64,000 nt of DNA from Streptomyces thermodiastaticus (GCF_014656135.1 NZ_BNBV01000012.1:62001-126000); one strand, 5' to 3'; positions 1 to 9,500 are shown, numbered from the stretch's first letter. Numbers and translations are program-made. Notes: a model not told the origin generated them from the letters alone.

Positions 1-628
<628 letters not shown>

Positions 629-705
629 ACCGCACCCGAACCGCACCGTGACCACGGCCTGACGCGGCCCGGCCGGCGCCGCGCGGGCCGTGCTTCGACC
701 GTCGT

Positions 706-752
706 GCGTACGTCCCCGTACCCGGTCCCGTACCGTGTCCGGGGACGTACGC
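706..752 (+). terminator. Hairpin between eno and ftsB-like gene
   Basis: A perfect 12-bp inverted repeat (arms 706-717 and 741-752, GCGTACGTCCCC and its complement) lies 78 bases after the enolase stop codon and ahead of the next gene. There is no strong T-tract, as is common for Streptomyces terminators. It could also be a leader structure of the following gene. Confidence 0.6.
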
Positions 753-797
753 GTGTATGAAGGACGCCGGCAGCAGGTAAGGGGAGGCGGAAGCCAG

Positions 798-1274
798 ATG
801 GCCGTCAAGGACCGGGACCGGTTCTCCACCGCGACCAGGCTCAGGCTGCTCGGGGAGCAGACCGCGGCCCGGGTCTACCGCTCCCAGAGCCGTCGGCAGG
901 CCCGCCGTTCCCGGCTGACCGGCCGCGCCGCACTGCTCGCGCTGGTGGTGTGCTCCCTGGTGGTCGCCCTGGCCTACCCGATGCGGCAGTACGTCTCCCA
1001 GCGCGAGGACATCGCCGACCTCAAGCGGCGCAAGCAGCAGGCCCAGGAGCGGGTCGAGCAGCTGCGTGACCTCAAGGCGCGCTGGCAGGACGACGCCTAC
1101 GCCGAGCAGCAGATCCGGCAGCGGCTGCACTATGTCAAGCCCGGCGAGACCGGATACACCATGATCGACCCGGGCGAGGCCAGACAGTCGAGGGCCGAGC
1201 AGAAGACGGCTCCCCGCCCCTGGTACATCAACCTCTGGCACGCCGTGGACACCTCCGACGCGGCCCGCCACTGA
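798..1274 (+). CDS. FtsB/DivIC-type septum formation initiator
   Basis: Small bitopic membrane protein of the divisome, 158 residues. A basic cytoplasmic N-terminus of ~43 residues is followed by one transmembrane helix (about 44-62). A coiled coil with heptad leucines follows at about 68-97, and then the family segment YAEQQIRQRLHYVKPGE (101-117). This is the DivIC/FtsB architecture, in which the coiled coil pairs with FtsL in the periplasm-side complex. The ATG at 798 is chosen over upstream in-frame starts because a GGGGAGG-like ribosome site precedes it and the upstream residues are not family-like. It lies downstream of enolase, the conserved actinobacterial position. Confidence 0.9.
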   Translation: MAVKDRDRFSTATRLRLLGEQTAARVYRSQSRRQARRSRLTGRAALLALVVCSLVVALAYPMRQYVSQREDIADLKRRKQQAQERVEQLRDLKARWQDDAYAEQQIRQRLHYVKPGETGYTMIDPGEARQSRAEQKTAPRPWYINLWHAVDTSDAARH

Positions 1275-1300
1275 ACCGACAGGAAGACCCACCCACAGGC

Positions 1301-1849
1301 ATGGAAACCCCTCCGCCGCCCACCCCGCGCACCGAACCCACCGCCGAGGACACCGAGGCCGTCCGGCTCCAGCTCGGCCGGCCCCCGCGCGGGCTGCGCG
1401 CGATCGCGCACCGCTGCCCCTGCGGCCGGCCGGACGTCGTGGAGACGGCACCGCGGCTGCCCGACGGCACGCCCTTCCCGACGCTGTACTACCTCACCTG
1501 CCCGCGCGCCGCCTCGGCGATCGGCACGCTGGAGGCCGAGGGCGTGATGAAGGAGATGACCGAGCGGCTGCAGCGGGACGAGGAGCTGGCCGCCGCCTAC
1601 CGGGCCGCGCACGAGGACTACTTCCGGCGCCGGGACGAGATCGAGGAGCTGACCGGCTTCCCCAGCGCGGGCGGCATGCCCGACCGGGTCAAGTGCCTGC
1701 ACGTGCTCGTGGCCCACTCCCTGGCCGCGGGCCCCGGCGTGAACCCGCTGGGCGACGAGGCGATCGCGCTGCTGCCCGAGTGGTGGCGCAAGGGAGCCTG
1801 CGTGCAGGTGCCGCAGCAGCACACGACGAGCGAGGAGAACGACACGTGA
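1301..1849 (+). CDS. DUF501 family protein
   Basis: A 182-residue soluble protein of the DUF501 family, always found in actinobacteria beside ftsB-like and ppx genes; its biochemical role is not established. Visible conserved features are HRCPCGRPDVVET in the first third, PFPTLYYLTCPRA, and MPDRVKCLHVLVAHSLA followed by GVNPLGDEA near the end. The paired cysteines and the CLH motif hint at metal binding, which is an inference. It begins 27 bases after the ftsB-like gene and its TGA overlaps the GTG of ppx (GTGA at 1846-1849), so the genes are probably translated together. Confidence 0.88.
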   Translation: METPPPPTPRTEPTAEDTEAVRLQLGRPPRGLRAIAHRCPCGRPDVVETAPRLPDGTPFPTLYYLTCPRAASAIGTLEAEGVMKEMTERLQRDEELAAAYRAAHEDYFRRRDEIEELTGFPSAGGMPDRVKCLHVLVAHSLAAGPGVNPLGDEAIALLPEWWRKGACVQVPQQHTTSEENDT

Positions 1850-2799
1850 CCCGGGTGGCAGCCATCGACTGCGGAACGAACTCCATCCGTCTGCTGGTCG
1901 CGGACGTGAACCCGGACACGGGCGAACTGACCGACCTGGACCGGCGGATGACGATCGTGCGGCTCGGCCAGGGCGTGGACCGCACCGGCCGGCTCGCGCC
2001 CGAGGCTCTGGAGCGCACCTTCGCGGCCTGCCGCGAGTACGCCGAGGCGATCAAGGAGCACGGGGCGGAGCGGGTGCGGTTCGTGGCCACCTCCGCTTCC
2101 CGGGACGCCGAGAACCGGGACGAGTTCGTGCGCGGGGTGGTGGACATCCTCGGCGTCGAGCCGGAGGTCATCACCGGCGACCAGGAGGCCGAGTTCTCCT
2201 TCACCGGCGCGACCAAGGAACTGGCCGGCCGGGCGGACCTGGACACGCCGTTCCTGGTGGTGGACATCGGCGGCGGCTCCACGGAGTTCGTCGTCGGCGA
2301 GGACCACGTGCGCGCGGCCCGCTCGGTCGACGTCGGCTGTGTGCGCATGACGGAACGCCACCTGGTGCACGGCGGCGTGGTGAGCGACCCGCCCACCGAG
2401 GAGGAGATCGCCGCCATACGGGCGGACGTCGAGACCGCGCTCGACCTCGCCGAGCAGACCGTCCCGCTGCGCGAGGCCCGCACCCTGGTGGGCCTGGCGG
2501 GGTCCGTGACGAGCGTGTCGGCGATCGCCCAGGAACTGCCGGAGTACGACTCGGCGCGCATCCACCACTCCCGCGTCTCCTGCGACCGCGTCCGGGAGAT
2601 CGCCGACCGGCTGCTGCACTCCACGCACGCCGAGCGCGCGGCCATCCCGTCGCTGCACCCCGGCCGGGTGGACGTCATCGGGGCGGGCGCCCTGGTCCTG
2701 CTGGCGATCATGGAGCGTATCGGCGCGCAGGAGGTCGTGGTCAGCGAGCACGACATCCTCGACGGCATAGCTCACAGCTGCGCCGCCGAGGCGCGCTGA
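1846..2799 (+). CDS. ppx: Exopolyphosphatase / GppA-type phosphatase
   Basis: Ppx/GppA family phosphatase, 317 residues, which cuts terminal phosphate from polyphosphate and may act on pppGpp. The ASKHA ATPase fold is evident from the phosphate-1 loop DCGTNSIRLLVADV (8-21) and the phosphate-2 loop VVDIGGGSTEFVVG (about 138-150). The length fits the short single-module actinobacterial form that lacks the C-terminal HD domain of the E. coli enzyme. The GTG at 1846 overlaps the DUF501 stop codon, which fixes the start; a longer in-frame start at 1693 would run through DUF501. It ends just before a convergent toxin gene. Confidence 0.92.
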   Translation: MTRVAAIDCGTNSIRLLVADVNPDTGELTDLDRRMTIVRLGQGVDRTGRLAPEALERTFAACREYAEAIKEHGAERVRFVATSASRDAENRDEFVRGVVDILGVEPEVITGDQEAEFSFTGATKELAGRADLDTPFLVVDIGGGSTEFVVGEDHVRAARSVDVGCVRMTERHLVHGGVVSDPPTEEEIAAIRADVETALDLAEQTVPLREARTLVGLAGSVTSVSAIAQELPEYDSARIHHSRVSCDRVREIADRLLHSTHAERAAIPSLHPGRVDVIGAGALVLLAIMERIGAQEVVVSEHDILDGIAHSCAAEAR

Positions 2800-2823
2800 C
2801 GGGCACGGTCAGGTGGCGGGGCG

Positions 2824-3093
2824 TCACAGGGTGCGGTAGACGTCCCGCCGGTCGCCCACCTTGACCACGAGGACGACGAGTTCACCATCGTTGATCTGGT
2901 AGGCGACCCTGTAGCTTCCGACCCGGAGCCGGTAGAGCCCCGACGGGCCGGTGAGCTTCTTGACGTCGGCGTCCTGACGGTAGGGGTCGTCACCGAGTGC
3001 GGTCAGCGCGGTCAGGATGCGCATGGCGTCGGGTCGGCTCATGGCCCGGAGTTGCCGCTGCGCCGCCGTGGTGAACCGGAAGGCGTACTTCAC
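2824..3093 (-). CDS. RelE/YoeB-superfamily toxin
   Basis: An 89-residue basic protein of the RelE/ParE toxin superfamily, expected to cut mRNA at the ribosome. The protein has the family pattern: an N-terminal helix with the AAQRQLRAM segment, the core strand GLYRLRVGSYRVAYQI and the ending VVKVGDRRDVYRTL, whose basic and tyrosine residues form the usual active-site end. It starts with GTG at 3093, overlapping the antitoxin stop codon by four bases, so it is the second gene of a toxin-antitoxin operon. It lies between ppx and ndh, a pair otherwise conserved as neighbours, so the pair probably arrived by transfer. Confidence 0.9.
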   Translation of the reverse strand: MKYAFRFTTAAQRQLRAMSRPDAMRILTALTALGDDPYRQDADVKKLTGPSGLYRLRVGSYRVAYQINDGELVVLVVKVGDRRDVYRTL

Positions 3094-3362
3094 GCCGCCT
3101 CGCCGTCCTGCTCGGTGAACAGGTCCGCGAGGAGTTCCGCCATGGTCACGGTGCTGCCTCCCTCGGCCAGCACCGCTTCGGCCTCGCGCGCCAGCATCAC
3201 GTCGGCTGCTTCCTCCAACGCTTCGAAGTCCGAGATCGGCACCACGGCCGCCACCGGGACGCCATTGCGCGTGATGACGGTCGGAACGCCTTCCTCGGCC
3301 CGGTTGATGTGGTCGGCGAGGTGTGCGCGGGCTTCCCGTACGGTCACGGTGTTCTCAGTCAT
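3090..3362 (-). CDS. YefM/Phd-family antitoxin
   Basis: A 90-residue antitoxin of the Phd/YefM type. The N-terminal DNA-binding part reads VTVREARAHLADHINRAEEG and is followed by VPTVITRNGVPVAAVVPISDFEAL. The acidic C-terminus would wrap the toxin. The ATG at 3362 gives the canonical MTENTVTVREAR start; a longer frame reaching 3398 would run through the operator region. The gene precedes the toxin with a four-base overlap. Autorepression is expected because a TGTACA-containing inverted repeat lies directly upstream at 3371-3390. Confidence 0.9.
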   Translation of the reverse strand: MTENTVTVREARAHLADHINRAEEGVPTVITRNGVPVAAVVPISDFEALEEAADVMLAREAEAVLAEGGSTVTMAELLADLFTEQDGEAA

Positions 3363-3370
3363 GACGTCAG

Positions 3371-3390
3371 TGTACGCGCGAACGTGTACA
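3371..3390 (-). promoter_or_regulatory. Probable YefM-type operator of the toxin-antitoxin operon
   Basis: The 20-bp imperfect palindrome TGTACGCGCGAACGTGTACA sits 8 bases upstream of the antitoxin start codon. Its right end holds a perfect TGTACA hexamer, the core recognised by YefM-type antitoxins in E. coli; the left end holds TGTACG. Seven of ten positions are symmetric. Function is inferred from family behaviour and position. Confidence 0.6.
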
Positions 3391-3544
3391 CACAGCATCT
3401 GTCGACCGGATCGCCCGGTCCCCCGGCCCGAGAAGGAGCGGGCGAGGCGGCGCTGCGCAGCTGCCCCGCCCGCCGGCCGAGGCAGGGCTGTTCACCTGCC
3501 AGGGGGGTGAGTCGGTCCGCCGGTGACACCGTGTCGGAAAACGT

Positions 3545-3562
3545 TCGTGAAGTTCTTCACAA
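3545..3562 (+). promoter_or_regulatory. Rex-type redox operator upstream of ndh
   Basis: TCGTGAAGTTCTTCACAA matches the Streptomyces Rex operator form TTGTGAA-N4-TTCACAA in 13 of 14 defined positions. Rex senses the NADH/NAD+ ratio and represses respiratory genes, so a site 309 bases ahead of an NADH dehydrogenase gene makes biological sense. A weaker TTGTGAA half-site lies at 3819-3836, closer to the start codon. Binding is inferred. Confidence 0.7.
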
Positions 3563-3870
3563 GGATTTCCGTCGTGTCGGTGCACAGGAGGGGCTTCAGC
3601 AGCCCTTCAGGGGGCTCGACAGGGACTCGGGGGCGCTCGACGAAGCGCCCCGGCGCGCTGTCCGGAGAGGCGTTCACACGGTCCGCGCAGGGCCCGCCGG
3701 GACCCGGAGCGGCAGCTCACGCGGCCTTGACAACGGTTGCAACCGGACACCGGTTCCCGTGAGGGGGCATGATCTCCGTCACGTGAGCGGCGGAGTGTAG
3801 CACAGGGGTTTGGGAACCTTGTGAAGGGGCGCACGAGGGGCCCTCTCGGGGCGGGTGGATACTCGATGCC

Positions 3871-5259
3871 ATGAGCACCACGGAGCGTCCCAGGATCCTC
3901 GTAGTAGGCGGTGGGTACGTAGGCCTGTACGCAGCTCGGCGCATCCTGAAGAAGATGCGCTACGGCGAGGCGACCGTCACGGTCGTCGACCCCCGGTCGT
4001 ACATGACCTACCAGCCCTTCCTCCCGGAAGCCGCCGCCGGCAGCATCTCCCCGCGTCACGTCGTCGTCCCGCTGCGGCGCGTGCTTCCCAAGGCGGCGGA
4101 GGTCCTCACCGGCCGGGTCACCAGCATCGACCAGGACCGCAAGGTCGCCACGATCGCCCCGCTGGTGGGCGAGTCGTACGAGCTGCCCTTCGACTACCTG
4201 GTCATCGCCATGGGTGCGGTCTCCCGCACCTTCCCGATCCCCGGCCTCGCCGAGCAGGGCATCGGCATGAAGGGCATCGAGGAGTCCATCGGCCTGCGCA
4301 ACCACGTGCTGGAGCAGATGGACAAGGCCGACTCCACCACCGACGAGGAGATCCGCCGCAAGGCGCTCACCTTCGTCTTCATCGGCGGCGGCTTCGCCGG
4401 CGCCGAGACCATCGGCGAAGTCGAGGACATGGCCCGGGACGCGGCCAAGTACTACCGCAACGTCTCCCGCGACGACATGCGGTTCATCCTCGTCGACGCC
4501 GCCGACCGCATCCTCCCCGAGGTCGGCCCGAAGCTCGGCGCGTACGGCAAGGCCCACCTGGAGAGCCGTGGTGTGGAGGTCTACCTCTCCACCTCCATGG
4601 AGTCCTGCGTCGACGGCCACGTGGTGCTCAAGAACGGCCTCGAGGTCGACGCCAACACGATCGTCTGGACGGCCGGCGTCAAGCCGAACCCGGCCCTGGC
4701 CCGCTTCGGCCTGCCCCTCGGCCCGCGCGGTCACGTCGACTGCGAGCCCACCCTGCAGGTCAAGGGCACCGACTACATCTGGGCCGCCGGCGACAACGCC
4801 CAGGTCCCCGACCTCGTCGGCCGCGAGGCGGGCAACGAGAACGCCTGGTGCCCGCCCAACGCCCAGCACGCGCTGCGCCAGGCCAAGGTCCTCGGCGACA
4901 ACGTGGTGGCCCGCATGCGCGGCTTCCAGCAGAAGCCCTACCGCCACGCCAACAAGGGCGCGGTCGCGGGTCTCGGCCTGCACAAGGGCGTCGCGATGAT
5001 CGTCATGGGCAAGATGAAGATCAAGCTCAAGGGACGGCTCGCCTGGTACATGCACCGCGGCTACCACGGCCTGGCGATGCCGACCTGGAACCGCAAGATC
5101 CGCGTCTTCGCCGACTGGACGCTCGGCATGTTCCTCAAGCGCGAGGTCGTCTCCCTCGGCGCCATGGAAAACCCGCGCGAGGAGTTCTACCAGGCCGCCA
5201 ACCCCGCCCCGGTCCCCGCCGCCGTGGGCAAGCCGGAGGAGAAGGCCAAGGCCTCCTGA
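3871..5259 (+). CDS. ndh: Type II NADH dehydrogenase (NDH-2)
   Basis: Non-proton-pumping NADH:quinone oxidoreductase of 462 residues, peripheral on the membrane, feeding electrons to menaquinone. The FAD-binding GGGYVG motif lies at 13-18 and the second, NADH-binding, motif GGGFAGAET near residue 170. The segments YQPFLPEAAAG and AAGDNAQVPD are typical of the family, and the basic C-terminal region with LAWYMHRGYHGL fits membrane attachment. The ATG at 3871 gives the standard N-terminus. It is monocistronic, ending in a strong terminator at 5282-5325. A Rex-type operator upstream suggests repression when NAD+ is high. Confidence 0.95.
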   Translation: MSTTERPRILVVGGGYVGLYAARRILKKMRYGEATVTVVDPRSYMTYQPFLPEAAAGSISPRHVVVPLRRVLPKAAEVLTGRVTSIDQDRKVATIAPLVGESYELPFDYLVIAMGAVSRTFPIPGLAEQGIGMKGIEESIGLRNHVLEQMDKADSTTDEEIRRKALTFVFIGGGFAGAETIGEVEDMARDAAKYYRNVSRDDMRFILVDAADRILPEVGPKLGAYGKAHLESRGVEVYLSTSMESCVDGHVVLKNGLEVDANTIVWTAGVKPNPALARFGLPLGPRGHVDCEPTLQVKGTDYIWAAGDNAQVPDLVGREAGNENAWCPPNAQHALRQAKVLGDNVVARMRGFQQKPYRHANKGAVAGLGLHKGVAMIVMGKMKIKLKGRLAWYMHRGYHGLAMPTWNRKIRVFADWTLGMFLKREVVSLGAMENPREEFYQAANPAPVPAAVGKPEEKAKAS

Positions 5260-5281
5260 CCGACGGTCACCGTCCGATCCC

Positions 5282-5325
5282 CCGAAGGGGCCGCCTGCCA
5301 TCCGTGGTGCGGGCGGCCCCTTCGG
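5282..5325 (+). terminator. Rho-independent-type terminator of ndh
   Basis: A perfect 14-bp stem (5282-5295 CCGAAGGGGCCGCC with 5312-5325) with a 16-base loop starts 23 bases after the ndh stop codon. Confidence 0.85.
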
Positions 5326-5472
5326 CGTGTCCGGCACCGCCGCGGGCCCCTGCTGCGTGCATGCTGCACCTGTTTTGCCCAGTCGTAACTCCCTTGCGGG
5401 GGTGCGTGACAGCCGAACCGGTGTTTACGTGGGGGAAGACATCCGGCGTTCTCCGTCACGGAGGTGTGCACC

Positions 5473-6822
5473 ATGCCCGACGCCGCGCTGCGGCTTGCGA
5501 CACTGCTCGAACAGCTGATGGGAAGCCCTCTGCCGGTGCGCCTCCGCGCCTGGGACGGCTCCGAGTCCGGGCCGCCCGGGACGCCGGTGCTGGTCGTCCG
5601 CAACCGGCGCGCCCTGCGCCGGCTGCTGTTCAAGCCCGGTGAACTCGGCCTGGCCCGCGCCTGGGTGTCCGGCGACCTGACCGTCGAGGGCGACCTGTAC
5701 ACCGCCCTGGACCTGCTCGCCGGCATGGTGTGGGAACGCGGGGACGACGCCCGCGGGATCGCGCGGCGCCTGCGTGCTCCCGAGGCCCGGTCCGCCGTCC
5801 GGGACCTGGTGAAGCTGGCCGGGCTGCCCCTGCCGCCCAGGCCGCCCGCCGAGGAGGTCCGCCGCCCCTCCCATCTGCACACGCGCCGCACCGACCGGCG
5901 TGCCATCAGCCACCACTACGACGTCGGCAACGACTTCTACGAACTCGTCCTCGGCCCGTCCATGGTGTACTCCTGCGCCTACTGGCCGGCCGGCGGGCCC
6001 GAGGCGACCCTGGAGCGGGCCCAGCGGGACAAGCTGGACCTCGTCTGCCGCAAACTCGGCCTGCAGCCCGGCCGGCGACTGCTCGACGTCGGCTGCGGCT
6101 GGGGCTCCATGGCGCTCCACGCCGCCCGCGAGCACGGCGCCCAGGTGGTCGGGGTGACCCTGTCCCAGGAGCAGGCCGCCTACGCCCGCAAACGGGTCGC
6201 GGACGAGGGCCTGACCGACCAGGTGGAGATCCGCGTCCAGGACTACCGCGACGTCACGGACGGTCCGTACGACGCCATCTCCTCCATCGGCATGGCCGAA
6301 CACGTCGGCGCCGCCCGCTACCTGGAGTACGCCCGCGACCTGTACGCCCTGCTGCGGCCCGGCGGACGGCTGCTCAACCACCAGATCGCCCGCCGCCCGC
6401 AGGCCGACGAGTCGGCCTACCGGGTGGACGAGTTCATCGACGCCTACGTCTTCCCCGACGGCGAGCTGGCCCCCGTCGGCACCACCGTCACCCAGCTGGA
6501 ACGGGCCGGGTTCGAGGTGCGCGACGTGGAGTCGCTGCGCGAGCACTACGCCCTCACCCTGCGCCGCTGGGTCGCCAACCTGGAGGCGAACTGGGAGGAG
6601 GCGCAACGGCTCACCAGCCCCGGCCGCGCCCGGGTGTGGCGGCTGTACATGGCGGCCTCCGCGCTGTCCTTCGAACGCAACCGCATCGGCGTCAACCAGG
6701 TGCTCGCGGTGAAGACCCCCGCCTCCGGCGCGTCGGGCATGCCGCTGCGCCCCCGCACCTGGGGGACACCGGCCGCACCGGCGCACGGACCGGCCGAACA
6801 GGCGGACGGACCGGCCCTATAG
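5473..6822 (+). CDS. cfa: Cyclopropane-fatty-acyl-phospholipid synthase
   Basis: SAM-dependent methyltransferase, 449 residues, that adds a methylene group across double bonds of membrane phospholipid acyl chains. An N-terminal lipid-binding part (to ~140) includes the HHYDVGNDFYELVLG segment ahead of the methyltransferase domain. The SAM motif LLDVGCGWGSMAL is at about 203-215, and HVGAARYLEYARDLYALLRPGG follows. The ATG at 5473 is preferred over GTG at 5464 because GGAGG at 5460-5464 is then 8 bases upstream. A ~40-residue proline/alanine tail is species-specific. A convergent ABC transporter follows, with a shared hairpin at 6851-6896. Confidence 0.92.
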   Translation: MPDAALRLATLLEQLMGSPLPVRLRAWDGSESGPPGTPVLVVRNRRALRRLLFKPGELGLARAWVSGDLTVEGDLYTALDLLAGMVWERGDDARGIARRLRAPEARSAVRDLVKLAGLPLPPRPPAEEVRRPSHLHTRRTDRRAISHHYDVGNDFYELVLGPSMVYSCAYWPAGGPEATLERAQRDKLDLVCRKLGLQPGRRLLDVGCGWGSMALHAAREHGAQVVGVTLSQEQAAYARKRVADEGLTDQVEIRVQDYRDVTDGPYDAISSIGMAEHVGAARYLEYARDLYALLRPGGRLLNHQIARRPQADESAYRVDEFIDAYVFPDGELAPVGTTVTQLERAGFEVRDVESLREHYALTLRRWVANLEANWEEAQRLTSPGRARVWRLYMAASALSFERNRIGVNQVLAVKTPASGASGMPLRPRTWGTPAAPAHGPAEQADGPAL

Positions 6823-6850
6823 GCGGTCGGACCGTCCGAGCAGGAACACA

Positions 6851-6896
6851 CGAGGGCCCCGTCCCGGTCACCGCGGTCACCGGTACGGGGCCCTCG
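6851..6896. terminator. Bidirectional terminator between cfa and ABC permease
   Basis: A perfect 12-bp inverted repeat (6851-6862 CGAGGGCCCCGT and 6885-6896) with further self-complementary sequence inside lies between the convergent cfa and ABC transporter genes. Confidence 0.8.
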
Positions 6897-6912
6897 CCCG
6901 GACGGCGAGCCG

Positions 6913-9441
6913 TCACTCCGAGGTGATGGCCCGCAGCATGTTCAGCCGGGCCGCGCGCCGCGCCGGCCACAGCGCCGCCAGGACACCAACCACCCCCGCC
7001 AGCAGCAGGAAGACCGCCATCCGGCCCCACGGCAGCACCAGCTCGTACGTCTCCAGCCGGTCCCCGGCCAGCGACCCGGCGGCCCAGCCGAAGAACACGC
7101 CGAGGACGATGCCGAGCACTCCGCCGAACAGCGAGATCACCAGGGACTCCAGGCGCACCATCCGCTTCACGCCCGCCCGGTCCACTCCGATCGCGCGGAG
7201 CATGCCGATCTCCCGGGCCCGCTCGACCACCGACATCGCCAAGGTGTTGACGACACCGAGGACCGCCACGATCACCGCCATCGCCAGCAGGCCGTAGAGC
7301 ATGTTCAGCACCAGTGTGACGCTTCGCGCGATGCCGTCGGAGATGTCCTGGCGGTCCTGGATCAGGATCGCCGGGTTGGATCCGGCCGCCTTCACCAGCC
7401 GGGCCTTGACGGCGTCCCCGGGGCCGTCGGCGGTCTTCACCATGATCTGCATGTCCGCCGGATCGGTCTGGTGCGGGGCCAGGGTGTCCTTGTCCATGAG
7501 GATGCCGCGGATCATCTCGTTGGCCCGGTACACCCCGGCGACCGTCAGCTCCTGCTTGCGGCCGTCCTCGTAGGAGACGGTGAAGCGCGAACCGGCCGTC
7601 CAGTGGTGGTCCTCGGCGGTGTCGCCGTCGACGACCACCGTGGTGCCGCCGACGGTGAAGGTGCCGTCGGCCACCGGCAGATCCGTCAGCTCGCCGAACG
7701 CGGCACCGTCCACACCGGTCAGGAACTCCGTTGCGCCGTCGATGCGGGAGATCGCGTTGCGCATCGGGCTGACGGCGGTGACGCCCTCGGTGGCCTTCAG
7801 CTTCCGCTCCACGTCCGGGGAGAGGTCGTTGCCGTTGGCCATGGACACCACGTAGTCGGCGCGGATCGCGGAGGCCGCCAGCTTCTCGACCGCGAGCTGC
7901 ATGCTGTTCGCGACCACCGTCATGCCCGTGATCAGCGTCAGCCCGATCATCAGCGCCGAGGCGGTGGCCGCCGTGCGGCGCGGGTTGCGGACCGCGTTCA
8001 GCCGGGCCAGCTTGCCCGCCACCCCGAAGGCACGCAGCACGGGCGCGGCGGCCGCGATCACCGGCCGGGACAGCAGCGGGGTCAGCACGAACACACCCGT
8101 GATCAGCAGCACGGCACCCAGCCCCATGGGGGCCTGACCGGAGTCCCCGCTCATCGTGGTGGCCACCAGCACCAGCCCCGCACCGGCCGCCGCCAGCAGC
8201 GCGCCCAGCGTGTTGCGCAGCACCAGCGACTTGGTGGTGGCCGTGGCGTGCACACTGCTCATCGCCGCCACCGGCGGGATCTTCGCGGCCCGCCGGGCGG
8301 GCAGCCACGCCGCCAGCATGGTCACCAGGATGCCGACCGCGAACGCGGCGACCACCGTGCCGGGCGTCACCACCAGCGGCCCGTCGGGCACCGTCGAGCC
8401 GAACGACCCCAGCAGGGAGTGCATCCCCGCCCCGATGCCGATGCCGGCGACCAGCCCGACGACGGCGGCGACCGCACCCACCACGAACGCCTCGATCAGC
8501 ACCGACCGGGTCACCTGCCGGCGCGACGCCCCGATCGCCCGCAGCAGCGCCAGCTCCTTGGTGCGCTGGGCGACCAGCATGGTGAAGGTGTTGGCGATGA
8601 TGAAGGTGCCGACGAACAGCGCGATCCCCGCGAACACCAGCAGACCGTTCTTCAGGCTGCTCATCGAGTCGGCGATCGCCCGCGCCTGGTCCGAGGCCAG
8701 CTGATCCGCGGTGGTGGCCTGCGTCAGGCCCTTCGGCAGCGCGGTGTCCAGCTGCTGCTTCAGCACGCTCTGACCGGTGCCCGGCTTCGCCTTCACGTCG
8801 ATCTCGTCGTACGAGCCCGGCTTGCCGAACAGCTGCTGGGCGGTGGCGGTGTCGAACAGGGCGAGGCTGCCGCCGGCGGTGACATTGCCGTCGTCGGTGG
8901 TGAAGATGCCGCTGATCGTCGGCGTCAGGACCGGGCCGTCGACGGAGATGCGCACGGTGTCACCGACCCGGTAGCCGGCCCGCTGCGCGGTCTTGGAGTC
9001 GATGAGCACCTGGCCCTTGCCGTGCGGGGCGGTGCCGGCGACGAGCGGATAGCGGGGGTCGTCGTCCCCCCAGTAGTTGCCGCCCTTGGAACGGAACCCG
9101 CCGCCGATCAGCTCACCGTGCTTGTCGGCGATCGCGGTGAACCCCTCGACGACACCGATGGCGGAGGCGGCCCCCGGCACATGGAGGGCGGTGTCCAGTG
9201 TGGCGTCGGTCAGCTTCGGCAGCGTGCCGACCCGGTCGCCCTTGCCCTCCTGGTACACGGGCTGGACGGCCACGTCGACGTGGTCGAAGCCCCGGGCGGA
9301 GCTGTTCTCCAGGGCGCCGGAGACGGTGTTGGTGAAGACCAGGGTCCCCGACACGAAAGCGACGCCGAGCATCACGGCGAGCACGGTCATGAGGAGCCGG
9401 GCCTTGTGCGCGAGCACGGTGCGCAAGGCGGTGCGGAACAT
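6913..9441 (-). CDS. ABC transporter permease, FtsX/MacB type with two FtsX domains
   Basis: Large 842-residue integral membrane permease. An N-terminal helix (AHKARLLMTVLAVMLGVAFVSG) precedes a ~200-residue extracytoplasmic MacB-type domain. Three helices then form a first FtsX module (IANTFTMLVAQRTKELALLRAIGASRRQV), followed by a middle repeat with a second extracytoplasmic domain and a second FtsX module (VVNTLAMSVVERAREIGMLRAIGVDRAGVKRM). The duplicated form works as one subunit with one type of ATPase, encoded just upstream at 9501-10301 (59-base gap). Such systems export lipids or peptides or act mechanically on the envelope; the substrate here is unknown. Confidence 0.93.
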   Translation of the reverse strand: MFRTALRTVLAHKARLLMTVLAVMLGVAFVSGTLVFTNTVSGALENSSARGFDHVDVAVQPVYQEGKGDRVGTLPKLTDATLDTALHVPGAASAIGVVEGFTAIADKHGELIGGGFRSKGGNYWGDDDPRYPLVAGTAPHGKGQVLIDSKTAQRAGYRVGDTVRISVDGPVLTPTISGIFTTDDGNVTAGGSLALFDTATAQQLFGKPGSYDEIDVKAKPGTGQSVLKQQLDTALPKGLTQATTADQLASDQARAIADSMSSLKNGLLVFAGIALFVGTFIIANTFTMLVAQRTKELALLRAIGASRRQVTRSVLIEAFVVGAVAAVVGLVAGIGIGAGMHSLLGSFGSTVPDGPLVVTPGTVVAAFAVGILVTMLAAWLPARRAAKIPPVAAMSSVHATATTKSLVLRNTLGALLAAAGAGLVLVATTMSGDSGQAPMGLGAVLLITGVFVLTPLLSRPVIAAAAPVLRAFGVAGKLARLNAVRNPRRTAATASALMIGLTLITGMTVVANSMQLAVEKLAASAIRADYVVSMANGNDLSPDVERKLKATEGVTAVSPMRNAISRIDGATEFLTGVDGAAFGELTDLPVADGTFTVGGTTVVVDGDTAEDHHWTAGSRFTVSYEDGRKQELTVAGVYRANEMIRGILMDKDTLAPHQTDPADMQIMVKTADGPGDAVKARLVKAAGSNPAILIQDRQDISDGIARSVTLVLNMLYGLLAMAVIVAVLGVVNTLAMSVVERAREIGMLRAIGVDRAGVKRMVRLESLVISLFGGVLGIVLGVFFGWAAGSLAGDRLETYELVLPWGRMAVFLLLAGVVGVLAALWPARRAARLNMLRAITSE

Positions 9442-9500
9442 GGGTGTGTCTCAGTCCAGAGGTACGAGGTGCAGGTGGGCGGTGGTCCGGGTGCGCGGGG

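Larger units (their letters stand above)
3363..3870. other. 508-bp non-coding stretch upstream of ndh
   Basis: No convincing gene is present; short open frames here lack ribosome sites and family-like sequence. The stretch holds the toxin-antitoxin operator (3371-3390), a strong Rex-type site (3545-3562) and a weaker one (3819-3836). The unusually long leader before ndh suggests a distant promoter near the Rex-type site. Confidence 0.7.

Noticed and set aside
3819..3836. Second Rex-like site before ndh
   Set aside because: Only the left half TTGTGAA matches well; the right half is CGCACGA. Kept as a note rather than a feature.
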